Below, piece after piece: positions 24,901 to 32,950 of a DNA stretch of 64,000 bases. This DNA comes from RHKX01 sp041393495 (lineage in GTDB: Bacteria; Actinomycetota; Thermoleophilia; Solirubrobacterales; 70-9): assembly GCA_041393495.1 (NCBI GenBank), contig JAWKKA010000003.1, forward strand, positions 1 through 64,000. The letters run 5' to 3'. The position numbers were made by a program, and so were the translations under genes. The notes beneath the pieces are model-generated. The model was not told the origin of the DNA. It searched no databases and saw only the letters and a program-made list of their open reading frames with translations. Position 1 is the stretch's first letter. Each line of letters begins with the position of its first letter.

Positions 24901-25637
24901 GGCAGGCGACGGCGTCGAGGGCCGACAGGGGCAGCTCGTGGGGCGAGGCCGACGAGCTCGCCGACCTCAACCTGAGGATGCCCGAGACGCATGCCGGCGG
25001 TCTCTCCGCGCAGGTCTATCACGAGCTCAGGGAGGCGATCTGCGATCAGCGGATCGCTCCGAACAGGCGGTTGGTCCAGAACGTCCTCGCCGATCAGCTC
25101 GGGATCTCGAGGACCCCGGTCCGCGACGCTCTCTCCCGCCTCGTCCAGGAGGGGCTCGTCTATCCCGCTCCGGTCCGCGGCGGGTTCATCGTCAAGGAGT
25201 TCACCACGCACGAGGTGCTCGAGATCTACGACGTTCGCCTGGCGATGGAGCCGTTCGCGGCGCGCCGCGCGACGGGCGAGCACTCGCGAGCGCAGATCGC
25301 CGAGATGCGCGACGTCAATGCCGAGATCGAGTCCTCCTCGCTCGAGTCGGTGAGCGAGCAGTACGCCCTCAACGAGCGCTTCCACGGACTGGTGATCGAG
25401 CCCTGCGGCAACGAGATCCTGAAGCGGATGCTGAGCCAGCTCTGGCAGATGCCGAGCTCGCTGCGGATGTATCACTTCCAGGCGAGCCCCAGAGAGCACG
25501 AGGTGACCGTCGTCGAGCACGCCGGGATCATCGAGGCGCTCGAGTCGGGTGACGCCGACCGCGTCGTCGAGCGCGTCGAGCGGCACATCCTCGGGGCGAA
25601 GCGGATAGCGCTCGCTCACTTCGAGGCGGAGGAGTAG
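24897..25637 (+). CDS. GntR-family transcriptional regulator, FCD subfamily
   Basis: The 246-residue protein has a GntR winged helix-turn-helix at about 36-100 (VYHELREAICDQRI, then LADQLGISRTPVRDALSRL) and an all-helical FCD ligand-binding domain at about 110-240 with the usual metal- or acid-binding histidines (NERFHGLVI, EHAGIIEAL, ERHILGAKR). FCD regulators sense carboxylates or CoA-pathway intermediates. It lies between the transporter and the carboxylase genes and is coupled to the transporter. I infer that it binds the TGTATACA/TGAATCCA-like sites at 20766-20782 and 25686-25702. Confidence 0.87.
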   Translation: MRQATASRADRGSSWGEADELADLNLRMPETHAGGLSAQVYHELREAICDQRIAPNRRLVQNVLADQLGISRTPVRDALSRLVQEGLVYPAPVRGGFIVKEFTTHEVLEIYDVRLAMEPFAARRATGEHSRAQIAEMRDVNAEIESSSLESVSEQYALNERFHGLVIEPCGNEILKRMLSQLWQMPSSLRMYHFQASPREHEVTVVEHAGIIEALESGDADRVVERVERHILGAKRIALAHFEAEE

Positions 25638-25685
25638 GCCGGTGCTGCGGACGGTCGATCCGGCCGGACGGCTGGTGGAGTTTAC

Positions 25686-25702
25686 TGAATCCAATGGATA
25701 CA
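25686..25702. promoter_or_regulatory. Second GntR-type operator, before the carboxylase genes
   Basis: TGAATCCA-A-TGGATACA is an inverted repeat (TGGATACA reversed is TGTATCCA, one mismatch to TGAATCCA). The half-site TGAATCCA is identical to one at 20775-20782. The site lies in the 78-bp gap between the regulator gene and the carboxylase beta gene, 13 bases before ATG 25716, so it could act as a second control point within the operon. Confidence 0.55.
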
Positions 25703-25715
25703 GCGGAGCTCGACG

Positions 25716-27848
25716 ATGAGCGGGCCGACCCCACGGGTCGTCGCCTACGACGCGGGTGGGACCATGACCGACTCCTTCGTGGTCAGCGCCGACGGCTCAT
25801 TCGTGGTCGGCAAGGCGCAGACGACTCCCGAGGACGAGTCGCTCGGGATGATGAGCTCGACCAGGGACGCCCTCGCACAGTGGGGGATGACCGTCGAGAC
25901 GGCGCTTCCCGGGATGCGGTCCGGTGTCTTCTCCGGAACCGCGATGCTCAATCGGCTGCTCGAGCGCAAGGGCTTGCGGGTCGGCTGCATCGTCAGCGCC
26001 GGGCTCGAGGACTACCTGCGGCTCGAGCGCGGGCTGCAGACCTGGCTCGGGATGACCTACTCGGACCGTCTCCACGTCACGACGCACCACCACAACGAGC
26101 CGCTCGTCCCGCGATCGCGGATGAAGGGGGTCCGCGGCAGGATCGACTCGCTCGGCCGCGAGGCGATCCCGCTTTACGAGGACGAGGTCCGGGAGGCGAC
26201 CGCCGAGCTCCTCGATGACGACGTCGAGGCGATCGTCATCTGCCTGCTGCAGAGCTTCCTCAACCCGGCCCACGAGAACCGCGCCGCCGAGCTCGCCGGC
26301 GAGCTGGTCGCCCAGCGGGGGGTCGGGGTGCCGGTCCTCGTCTCGTCCGAGCTCTATCCGCTCAGGGGCGACTTCCCGCGCCTCAACTCGACCCTGATCG
26401 AGGCCTATGCCGCCGAGCCCTCGCGGCATCAGCTCCACCGGCTCCGTGACTCGCTCGCGGAGCGGGGAGCGCAGTTCGACCTGCGGATCATGGCCGCGCA
26501 CGGAGGCACGATCGCCATCGAGACGAAGGAGCTCGCCCGCAGCCTCGTCTCCGGCCCGATCGGTGGCGTCGTCGGTGCGCGGTTCATGGCCGGGCGGCTC
26601 GGGATCGAGCGGGCGGTCTGCTCCGACATCGGGGGCACGAGCTTCGACTTGGCGCTGATCAGCGACAACCAGGTCGCGATCAGGCAGACGCCCGACATCG
26701 GGCGGTTCCTCCTCAACCTGCCGATGGTCGAGATCGAGTCGATCGGCGCCGGGACCGGTTCGTCGGTCCGGATCGATCCCGGCTCGAACCGGCCGGAGAT
26801 CGGTCCGGATTCGGCCGGTGCCCGGATCGGTACCGCCTGGCCCGACGGCGGGTTCGAGACGGTCACGGTCACCGATCTCAACCTCGTGCTCGGACGCCTC
26901 AACCCGGACAACTTCCTCGGCGGACAGGTCAAGCTCGACGTCGAACGTGCTGCTTCCGAGGTCGAGCGGCAGATCGCGGCACCGCTCGGGCTCGACGTCG
27001 CAGAGGCAGCGGGCGGGATCGTCGACCTCTTCGAGGAGCAGCTCCGCTTCGCGGCGCTGGCGCGAGTGCTCGGCAAGGGCTACTCGCCGGTCGAGTACAC
27101 GTTGTTCTGCTACGGCGGCGGCGGACCCCTCCATGTCGCCGGCTACACCCGTGGCTCCAACTACGACGATGTCCTGATCCCGGCCTGGGCGGCCGGGTTC
27201 TCGGCCTTCGGCTGCGCCTGCGCCGACTTCTCCTACCGCTTTGACCTCACCGCGGGCCTCCCGGTCGCCGATGGGCGCCGGGACGAGACCATCGCCCGAC
27301 TCGGTGACGCCTGGAAACGGTTGCGGACCCGCGCCGCCGAAGCGTTCGCGCGATCCGCGATCGAGCTCGAGGACGTCGTGCTGAGCCCGCGGGTGCGGAT
27401 GCAGTACTCCGGCCAGCTCAACGACCTGGAGGTCGAGGCAGGCCCGGGGTCGGTGACGGCCGACGACGTAGCGGTCGACCTCGATGCGCTGATCGACCGC
27501 TTCGAGGCGGTCTACGCGCGGGTGTTCGCGAGCGGTGCCAGCTCGCCGGAGCTCGGCTACACGATCACCTCGGTCGTCCTCGAGGCCTCGGCGCCGATCG
27601 AGAAGCCGGCGCTGCCAAGCGAGCCCGAGAGCGACCACGAGCCGAGTCCATCGGTCGAGCGGCCCGTCTGGTGGGTCGAGACCGGTGAGTACGGGCCGAC
27701 CCCCGTCTTCGAGCAGGACGGCCTTCGCGCCGGTGCGTCGATCGCGGGGCCGGCGATCGTCGAGTCGCCGGCGACGACGCTCGCGGTCCCGCCGGGCCGG
27801 ACGGTGCGGCTCGACTCCAATCGCGTCTTTCACATGAGCAACGACTGA
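25716..27848 (+). CDS. Acetone-carboxylase beta-like subunit (HyuA/AcxA family)
   Basis: The 710-residue protein belongs to the hydantoinase A/oxoprolinase family and within it resembles the beta subunit of acetone carboxylase. It has the N-terminal phosphate-binding AGGTMTDSF, SGTAMLNRL, YAAEPSRHQ, MAAHGGTIAIETKELARSL, the second nucleotide motif CSDIGGTSFDLAL, GPDSAG and a LNPDNFLGGQVKLD block, all of which I recall from AcxA. Its length is close to the roughly 717 residues of AcxA. In that enzyme the subunit uses ATP to phosphorylate bicarbonate and the ketone. True hydantoinases lack the partner gamma domain found here downstream. The ATG has GGAG about seven bases upstream. The ketone substrate is unknown. 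Confidence 0.85.
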   Translation: MSGPTPRVVAYDAGGTMTDSFVVSADGSFVVGKAQTTPEDESLGMMSSTRDALAQWGMTVETALPGMRSGVFSGTAMLNRLLERKGLRVGCIVSAGLEDYLRLERGLQTWLGMTYSDRLHVTTHHHNEPLVPRSRMKGVRGRIDSLGREAIPLYEDEVREATAELLDDDVEAIVICLLQSFLNPAHENRAAELAGELVAQRGVGVPVLVSSELYPLRGDFPRLNSTLIEAYAAEPSRHQLHRLRDSLAERGAQFDLRIMAAHGGTIAIETKELARSLVSGPIGGVVGARFMAGRLGIERAVCSDIGGTSFDLALISDNQVAIRQTPDIGRFLLNLPMVEIESIGAGTGSSVRIDPGSNRPEIGPDSAGARIGTAWPDGGFETVTVTDLNLVLGRLNPDNFLGGQVKLDVERAASEVERQIAAPLGLDVAEAAGGIVDLFEEQLRFAALARVLGKGYSPVEYTLFCYGGGGPLHVAGYTRGSNYDDVLIPAWAAGFSAFGCACADFSYRFDLTAGLPVADGRRDETIARLGDAWKRLRTRAAEAFARSAIELEDVVLSPRVRMQYSGQLNDLEVEAGPGSVTADDVAVDLDALIDRFEAVYARVFASGASSPELGYTITSVVLEASAPIEKPALPSEPESDHEPSPSVERPVWWVETGEYGPTPVFEQDGLRAGASIAGPAIVESPATTLAVPPGRTVRLDSNRVFHMSND

Positions 27849-27861
27849 GGCGAGGAGAGCG

Positions 27862-30705
27862 ATGTCGACAACGGAAGTCAGACCGGGGGGAATCGACGGC
27901 GGGACCGGGGGTCCGGTGGCCCTGCGAGATCGACTCGCCGCCAGCGAGCGGCGGTTCGCTGAGACCGGCAGCTACGCCGGGCTCACCGGCGAGCTCGAGC
28001 TGAAGGAGCGCGATCCGATTCTCTTCGAGAAGCTCTTCTCGAGGCTGCGGGGCGGACTGGTCTCGGCGCGCGAGACGGCGCTCAACATCTCCGCGTCTCC
28101 GATTGTCAAGGAGCTCGGTGAGCTCTGCTTCTCCGTCTACACTCCGACCGGCGACTCGGTCGCGCTCTCGACGGGCATCATCGTCCACGTTCACACGATG
28201 TCGGACGTGATCAAGTACATGATCCGCGAGGGCTTCGAGACGGACCCCGGAATCGAGGCCGGCGACGTCTTCTGCAACAACGACTCGATGATTGGCGACG
28301 TCCACAACGCCGATGTTCAGACGATCGTTCCGATCTTCGTCGCAGGCGAGATCGCCGGCTGGGTCGCCGGCGTAACCCACGTGATCGAGATCGGAGCGAG
28401 CACGCCGGGGAGCCTGCCGCTCGGTCCGATCAGCCGCTTCGAAGACGGCGTCGACATCCCCTGCCGGAAGGTCGGGGCCAACGACAAGCTGTTTCGCGAC
28501 CACGTTCTCGGCGCTGCCCGGGGGACGCGGATGCCGAACTACTGGGCGCTCGATGAGCGCACCCGTCTCGCCGGATGCCTGCTCGCACGCGACCAGGTGC
28601 AGTCGCTGATCGAGGACGTCGGCCTCGACACGTACCGCAGGTTCTGCGATGAGGTGATCGAGGACGGCCGCCGGTCGTTTCGCAACCGGCTCTTCACGAT
28701 GACGGTTCCGGGCCGCTACCGGGCTCCCGCGTTCGCCGAGTTCACGATGGCTGACGAGACCGCGATGCCGATGCATGCCCGCATCGACACGCTCATGCAT
28801 GCCCCTGTCGAGTTGACGGTGAAGTCGGACGCCCGGCTCCAGCTCGACCTCGATGGCGCATCGAGCTGGGGCTACCACTCGGCGAACTGCACGCCCTCCG
28901 CGATGCAGGGGGGCGTCTGGGTGCTGCTGACACAGACGCTGCTGGCCAACGACAAGATCAACGACGGCGCCTACTACGCGATCAACACGAACTTCCCGCC
29001 CGGATCGTGGGCCAACCACCAGAATCCGCAGGCCTCGACTGGCTCGCCGTGGCGGTTCCTGGTTCCCTGCTTCACCGGCGTGCTCAAGGGCCTGTCGATG
29101 TCGATGCAGGCCCGGGGCTTCGCCGAGGAGGTGCTCGCGCCCTACGCGATGTCCGCGAACACCTTCCAGGGCGGAGGCGTCGATCATCGCGGCGTCCAGT
29201 CCTCGGTCACGAACTTCGCGATCTCCTGCGTCGGCGGCGGCGCCCGCATGTTCACCGACGGGCTCGACTATGCGGCGGCGATGTGGAATCCGCAGGGCGA
29301 CATGGGCGACTGCGAGGTCTGGGAGATCTCGGAGCCGTTCCTGTTTCTGGGCGCGGCGGTGAAGCCATCGACGGCCGGAGCCGGCAGGTTCCGCGGCGGG
29401 TCCGGATGGGAGGCGCTGCGGCTCTGCTGGAGCACGGACTTCTTCGCGGTCCAGAACATGGGCAATGGCGCGATGACGATGCAATCCGGGCTCTGGGGCG
29501 GCTACCCCGGCGCGACCGGATATCGCCACAACGTCCGCAACACCGACTTCTTCGAGCTGGTCGGCGCCCGCGTTCCCTATCCGGTCGCCGACGGCGACCC
29601 CGAGCACTCGGCCATGCTCGCCGTCGCCGGCGAGCGGCAGTTCGATCAGCGCACGCTGACGATGCCCGAGACGATGAGGGAAGGCGACCTGTACCTGTCG
29701 CCGATGCGGGGTGGCGCGGGCATCGGCGATCCGCTCGAGCGCGATCCCGTCGCGGTAGCCGCCGACGTCCGCGACGGCTACCTGATCGAACGGTTGGCCG
29801 ACAGCGTCTACGGCGTCGAGCTCGATGCCGACGGTGGCGCCGATGCAGCCGCGACGCGGCGCCGTCGCGATCAGATCATCCGACGTCGCGAGCGGCGATC
29901 CGTCCCCGTCGCCGAGTGGATGGTGAGCGAGCGCGAGCGGATCGTCGGCTCTGGCGCCGACCTCGACTGCGATTTCGTCGAGCCGGTGCGCCGCATGTAT
30001 GCCGAGTCGATGCGGCTTTCGCCGGCCTGGGCAGAGGAGTTCCGCTCCTTCTGGAGCCTGCCCGACGACTTCGCGTTCGACGTGCCGACGCCTACTGTCG
30101 ACGTCACCGAGCGGCTCCTCAAGGGGCGGAATCCCGAGGAGCTTCAACGCCAGCCGCGCACCGAAGTCGATTACGAGCTGCCGGATGCGGTCCCGGGCGG
30201 GCCCGAGCCGGTCTCGACCGAGACGCTCTCGGCGTTGCTGGACGGGGAGCTGCCGGCGCGCCAGGTCCGCGAGCTGCAGGCCGGGTTCAAGGACGGCGAG
30301 CGCTTCCGGACCTATCTTCGTGTCCTCACCGAGCGCTGGCCGTCTGCTGAGGACCGGATCCTCCTGCCGTTCGGTCTGCACATGTGCATCGTCGAGCAGC
30401 CGGACGGAAGCCGGGTGGTGAAGTCCGACTCCGGGCACGTCTTCGGTGACTACCGTCAGAACTGGAAGCTCAACGCGCGGATCTACGTGCGTCGCGACCG
30501 CGACTCGATGCTCGAGATCTTCCCCGACAAGATGCATCCCGATCCGGGCTGGAACGAGCTTCGCGAGTACTACGACCCGGTCTCGTTCCGCCTGCTCGAC
30601 GTCGAGTCGGTCCCGCCCGGCTACCCGGTCGTCCACGATTTCCTCCCCGATCTCGAGGCGTTCTACTCGAAGTGGCTCGGCGAGCCCCTGGAGCCGGCTC
30701 GGTGA
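27862..30705 (+). CDS. Acetone-carboxylase alpha-like subunit fused to a gamma-like domain
   Basis: The 947-residue protein combines two normally separate subunits. Residues about 20-780 match the acetone carboxylase alpha subunit (HyuB family): LKERDPILFEKLFSRLRGG, ETALNISASPIVKELGELCF and the metal site H148-x2-D151 with H173, the spacing I recall for the Mn ligands of Xanthobacter AcxB. Residues about 784-947 match the small gamma subunit (NWKLNARIYVR, then PPGYPVVHDFLPDLEAFY). In gamma subunits four cysteines form a zinc site (CxC and CxxC); here those positions are S855, S857, D905 and S908. A good Shine-Dalgarno precedes ATG 27862, 13 bases after the beta gene. Catalysis should survive; the metal-free gamma module is unusual. 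Confidence 0.85.
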   Translation: MSTTEVRPGGIDGGTGGPVALRDRLAASERRFAETGSYAGLTGELELKERDPILFEKLFSRLRGGLVSARETALNISASPIVKELGELCFSVYTPTGDSVALSTGIIVHVHTMSDVIKYMIREGFETDPGIEAGDVFCNNDSMIGDVHNADVQTIVPIFVAGEIAGWVAGVTHVIEIGASTPGSLPLGPISRFEDGVDIPCRKVGANDKLFRDHVLGAARGTRMPNYWALDERTRLAGCLLARDQVQSLIEDVGLDTYRRFCDEVIEDGRRSFRNRLFTMTVPGRYRAPAFAEFTMADETAMPMHARIDTLMHAPVELTVKSDARLQLDLDGASSWGYHSANCTPSAMQGGVWVLLTQTLLANDKINDGAYYAINTNFPPGSWANHQNPQASTGSPWRFLVPCFTGVLKGLSMSMQARGFAEEVLAPYAMSANTFQGGGVDHRGVQSSVTNFAISCVGGGARMFTDGLDYAAAMWNPQGDMGDCEVWEISEPFLFLGAAVKPSTAGAGRFRGGSGWEALRLCWSTDFFAVQNMGNGAMTMQSGLWGGYPGATGYRHNVRNTDFFELVGARVPYPVADGDPEHSAMLAVAGERQFDQRTLTMPETMREGDLYLSPMRGGAGIGDPLERDPVAVAADVRDGYLIERLADSVYGVELDADGGADAAATRRRRDQIIRRRERRSVPVAEWMVSERERIVGSGADLDCDFVEPVRRMYAESMRLSPAWAEEFRSFWSLPDDFAFDVPTPTVDVTERLLKGRNPEELQRQPRTEVDYELPDAVPGGPEPVSTETLSALLDGELPARQVRELQAGFKDGERFRTYLRVLTERWPSAEDRILLPFGLHMCIVEQPDGSRVVKSDSGHVFGDYRQNWKLNARIYVRRDRDSMLEIFPDKMHPDPGWNELREYYDPVSFRLLDVESVPPGYPVVHDFLPDLEAFYSKWLGEPLEPAR

Positions 30706-31781
30706 GCGGCCCGGCCGGGCTGGAGGCGCTGCGTCGAGCGGCTGACGCCGGCGAGGCCCGCACCGTCCGGGTCTGCTTCTCCGATCACTACGGAGTGCTG
30801 CGCGGGCGCCGGATCGCCGCGCCGGTCTTCGCCGCCGATCCCGACGCCCGTCAGGGCTTCTGCGACGGCGCGCTGGTCTGGGACATCCGCTGCGACATCT
30901 TCGAGGGCATCGACTTCTCCAACTACGGAACCGGCTACCCGGACCTCTATGTCCGGCCCGAGCACGGCACGCTGCGACCCTGCGCGTGGACGGCCGGCGA
31001 GTGGTCGGTGTTCGGCGATTGCCGGGACGACGAGGGCGAGGCGATCGACGTCGATCCCCGTGGCATCCTCCGCGCGATCGCGGCCCGGTCGGGATCGCCC
31101 AACGTGACGGCCGAGCTCGAGCTGCACCTCGAAGCCGAACAGCCCGATCGGTTCATCGCCGCGATCGACGCGGCCGCGAATGGCATCGGCATCGAGCTCG
31201 TGGCGCTCGTGCATTCGGCGGGCGACGGAGTCGCCCGGATCGGGCTTCCCGGGCTCGGAGCGATCGCCGCCGCGGACGCGCTGGTGACGCTGCGCAGCGC
31301 CGCGCGCGAGATCGCCGCGACGTCGGGCGTCGCGATGACCGCGATGTCGCAGACCGAGGAGGGCGGGCGGGCCACTCGACTCCTCATCGAGGTGACCGAC
31401 GAAAGCGGGCGGGCCGTCGAGCAGCCTGCGGTCGAGGAGCTCGCGCTGCTGCTCCGGCCGCTGCCCAGCGGTGCCCACGGAGTCGTCGCCGGTGGGAGCG
31501 CCGTCGCCGTGGCGGCATCGGACGCCAACCCCTACCTGGCGATCGCCGCCGCGATCGCGGCGGCGGCCGAGCCGGCGGCCGAGCCGCGGCCAGCCGTCGA
31601 GTCCGGAACCGGCGATCCGTACCGGTCTTCGATCCGGCGCCTGTCCGCGTCCGCGCTCGCGCGGCGATGGTTTCCCGAGCGTTTCATCCACGACACCCTG
31701 GCCCTCGCCGTGCGCGAGGCCGGGATCAGCGAGAACGGCGGCGGCCCGTGGGATGTCGCCCGCTACCGGGAGTGCGGATGA
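30702..31781 (+). CDS. Degenerate glutamine-synthetase-fold protein
   Basis: The 359-residue protein keeps the glutamine synthetase N-terminal beta-grasp (about 20-125; VRVCFSDHYGVLRGRR, then GALVWDIRCDI) but its catalytic half is eroded. TAELELHLE (136-144) resembles the first metal motif. The second motif (E-x6-GQFE type) is replaced by HSAGDGVARIG, the HVH motif by MSQTEEGGRATRLL, and the arginine/glutamate region is compressed. A DANPYLAIAA stretch near residue 274 is the last recognisable landmark. It is probably not an independent ligase. Because GS active sites form between one subunit's beta-grasp and the next one's catalytic domain, it may complement the adjacent GS-like protein. GTG 30702 overlaps the carboxylase stop. 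Confidence 0.75.
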   Translation: MSGPAGLEALRRAADAGEARTVRVCFSDHYGVLRGRRIAAPVFAADPDARQGFCDGALVWDIRCDIFEGIDFSNYGTGYPDLYVRPEHGTLRPCAWTAGEWSVFGDCRDDEGEAIDVDPRGILRAIAARSGSPNVTAELELHLEAEQPDRFIAAIDAAANGIGIELVALVHSAGDGVARIGLPGLGAIAAADALVTLRSAAREIAATSGVAMTAMSQTEEGGRATRLLIEVTDESGRAVEQPAVEELALLLRPLPSGAHGVVAGGSAVAVAASDANPYLAIAAAIAAAAEPAAEPRPAVESGTGDPYRSSIRRLSASALARRWFPERFIHDTLALAVREAGISENGGGPWDVARYRECG

Positions 31782-32950
31782 GCGCTCGTGTCGATCTTGC
31801 CTGGCCTGACGCCGATGGTCGCCTCCGTCACGTGACCGTCGCGGCCTCCGAGATCGGGCCGATCGTCAAGTCGGTGGCGTTGAGCGGGGACGAGCTCGGA
31901 TGGCCGGGATTGACCGGAACCGTCCACCCGGCGCCGGATCCGGTGGGCCTGCCGTCGCCGTGGCGGCCCGCGGGCGATGTCAGGCTCTGCCGCCTGGTGG
32001 ACCGGTACGGCACGCCGGCCACCTCCTGCTCCCGCTCGGTCCTCGGCCGTGCCGCCGATCGCGCAGCCTCGTTCGGCGCCGAGCCGGTGATGGCGGCCGA
32101 GGTCGAGTTCCTTCTCAGGCGTGAGCCCGGCGGGGAGCCGGTCTACCCCTACATCGAGAACTACGGGATCGTCGCCGGGGCGCCCTACGAGCCGATCCTC
32201 GGCGCGATCCGCGACCTCGAGTTCGGCCCCGTACGAGTAACCGCCAGCAACCCCGAGTACGGCCCGGGGCAGTTCGAGGTCAACCTCAGTCACGGCCCTG
32301 CACTGGCGGCGGCCGACGCGGTCGCCTTGCTGCGCTCGCATGCCGAGGAGCTTGCCCGCACCCACGGCCTGGCTGCCGACTTCGCCGCCAAGCCCGGCGA
32401 CGAGCTGTCCGGTAACGGCCTCCACGTCCATCAGAGCCTCTGGTCGCAGCGAAGGAACCGCTTCTGGTCCAACGGGCTGTCGGCGGAGGCCAGGTCCTAC
32501 CTCGGCGGCCTGCTCGGATCGCTCAGCGAGCTCGCCGCGATCGGATCGCCGAGCGAGGATGCGTACCTGCGCCGGGAAGTCGGATCGTTCTGCCCGACGG
32601 TCGTGAGCTGGGACGGCGACAATCGCACCGTCGCCATCCGGGCACTGGCCGACAGCGAGTCGGCAACGCGCCTCGAGCAGAGGGATGCCGCCGCTGACGC
32701 CAATCCTTACCTCGTGTTTGCGGGCCAGATCCATGCCGGTCTCGACGGGGTCGACGACGGCGCCGACCCCGGCCCGCGGGCCACCGGGAATGCTTACGTG
32801 CGGGACGACCTCCCGAAGATCCCGACCGGGCTCGGCGAGTCCCTGCGACTGCTCGAATCGAGCGATCTCGCGATCCGGGTGCTCGGGGCCGACGCGCACG
32901 CATCCTTCTGCGTCGCCCTGGGCGACCGTGTCGGGAGCACGGTGCGATGA
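31778..32950 (+). CDS. Glutamine-synthetase-like gamma-glutamyl ligase
   Basis: The 390-residue protein has the GS catalytic motifs: AEVEFLL (E108, E110), NPEYGPGQFEVN (E160, E167), GNGLHVHQSLW (H216, H218), SWDGDNRTVAIRA (R283, R288) and the RLEQRDAAADANPYLVF block (E299). Its N-terminal beta-grasp is short and divergent (LAWPDADGRLRHVTV). GS-family enzymes in catabolic clusters gamma-glutamylate amines (PuuA, IpuC, GMAS). I infer such a role, with an amine as acceptor. It overlaps the degenerate GS gene by four bases and the CoA-transferase gene by four bases, so stoichiometric production and a mixed complex are plausible. The substrate is unknown. Confidence 0.83.
   Translation: MSARVDLAWPDADGRLRHVTVAASEIGPIVKSVALSGDELGWPGLTGTVHPAPDPVGLPSPWRPAGDVRLCRLVDRYGTPATSCSRSVLGRAADRAASFGAEPVMAAEVEFLLRREPGGEPVYPYIENYGIVAGAPYEPILGAIRDLEFGPVRVTASNPEYGPGQFEVNLSHGPALAAADAVALLRSHAEELARTHGLAADFAAKPGDELSGNGLHVHQSLWSQRRNRFWSNGLSAEARSYLGGLLGSLSELAAIGSPSEDAYLRREVGSFCPTVVSWDGDNRTVAIRALADSESATRLEQRDAAADANPYLVFAGQIHAGLDGVDDGADPGPRATGNAYVRDDLPKIPTGLGESLRLLESSDLAIRVLGADAHASFCVALGDRVGSTVR

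Noticed and set aside
25694..26218. Start of the carboxylase beta gene at an ATG at 25694
   Set aside because: That ATG is in a different frame, lies inside the operator-like repeat and gives no family sequence; ATG 25716 has a Shine-Dalgarno sequence and begins the AGGTMTD-containing domain.
27565..30636. A 1,000-codon open frame on the minus strand opposite the carboxylase alpha-gamma gene
   Set aside because: Its sequence is Arg/Asp/Leu-rich shadow protein without recognisable domains. Such frames are expected opposite GC-rich genes, while the plus strand has clear family motifs throughout.
25716..30705. Naming the pair as N-methylhydantoinase or 5-oxoprolinase
   Set aside because: The family label is correct only at superfamily level. 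The specific blocks, metal ligand spacing and the gamma-like C-terminus fit acetone/acetophenone carboxylase better.
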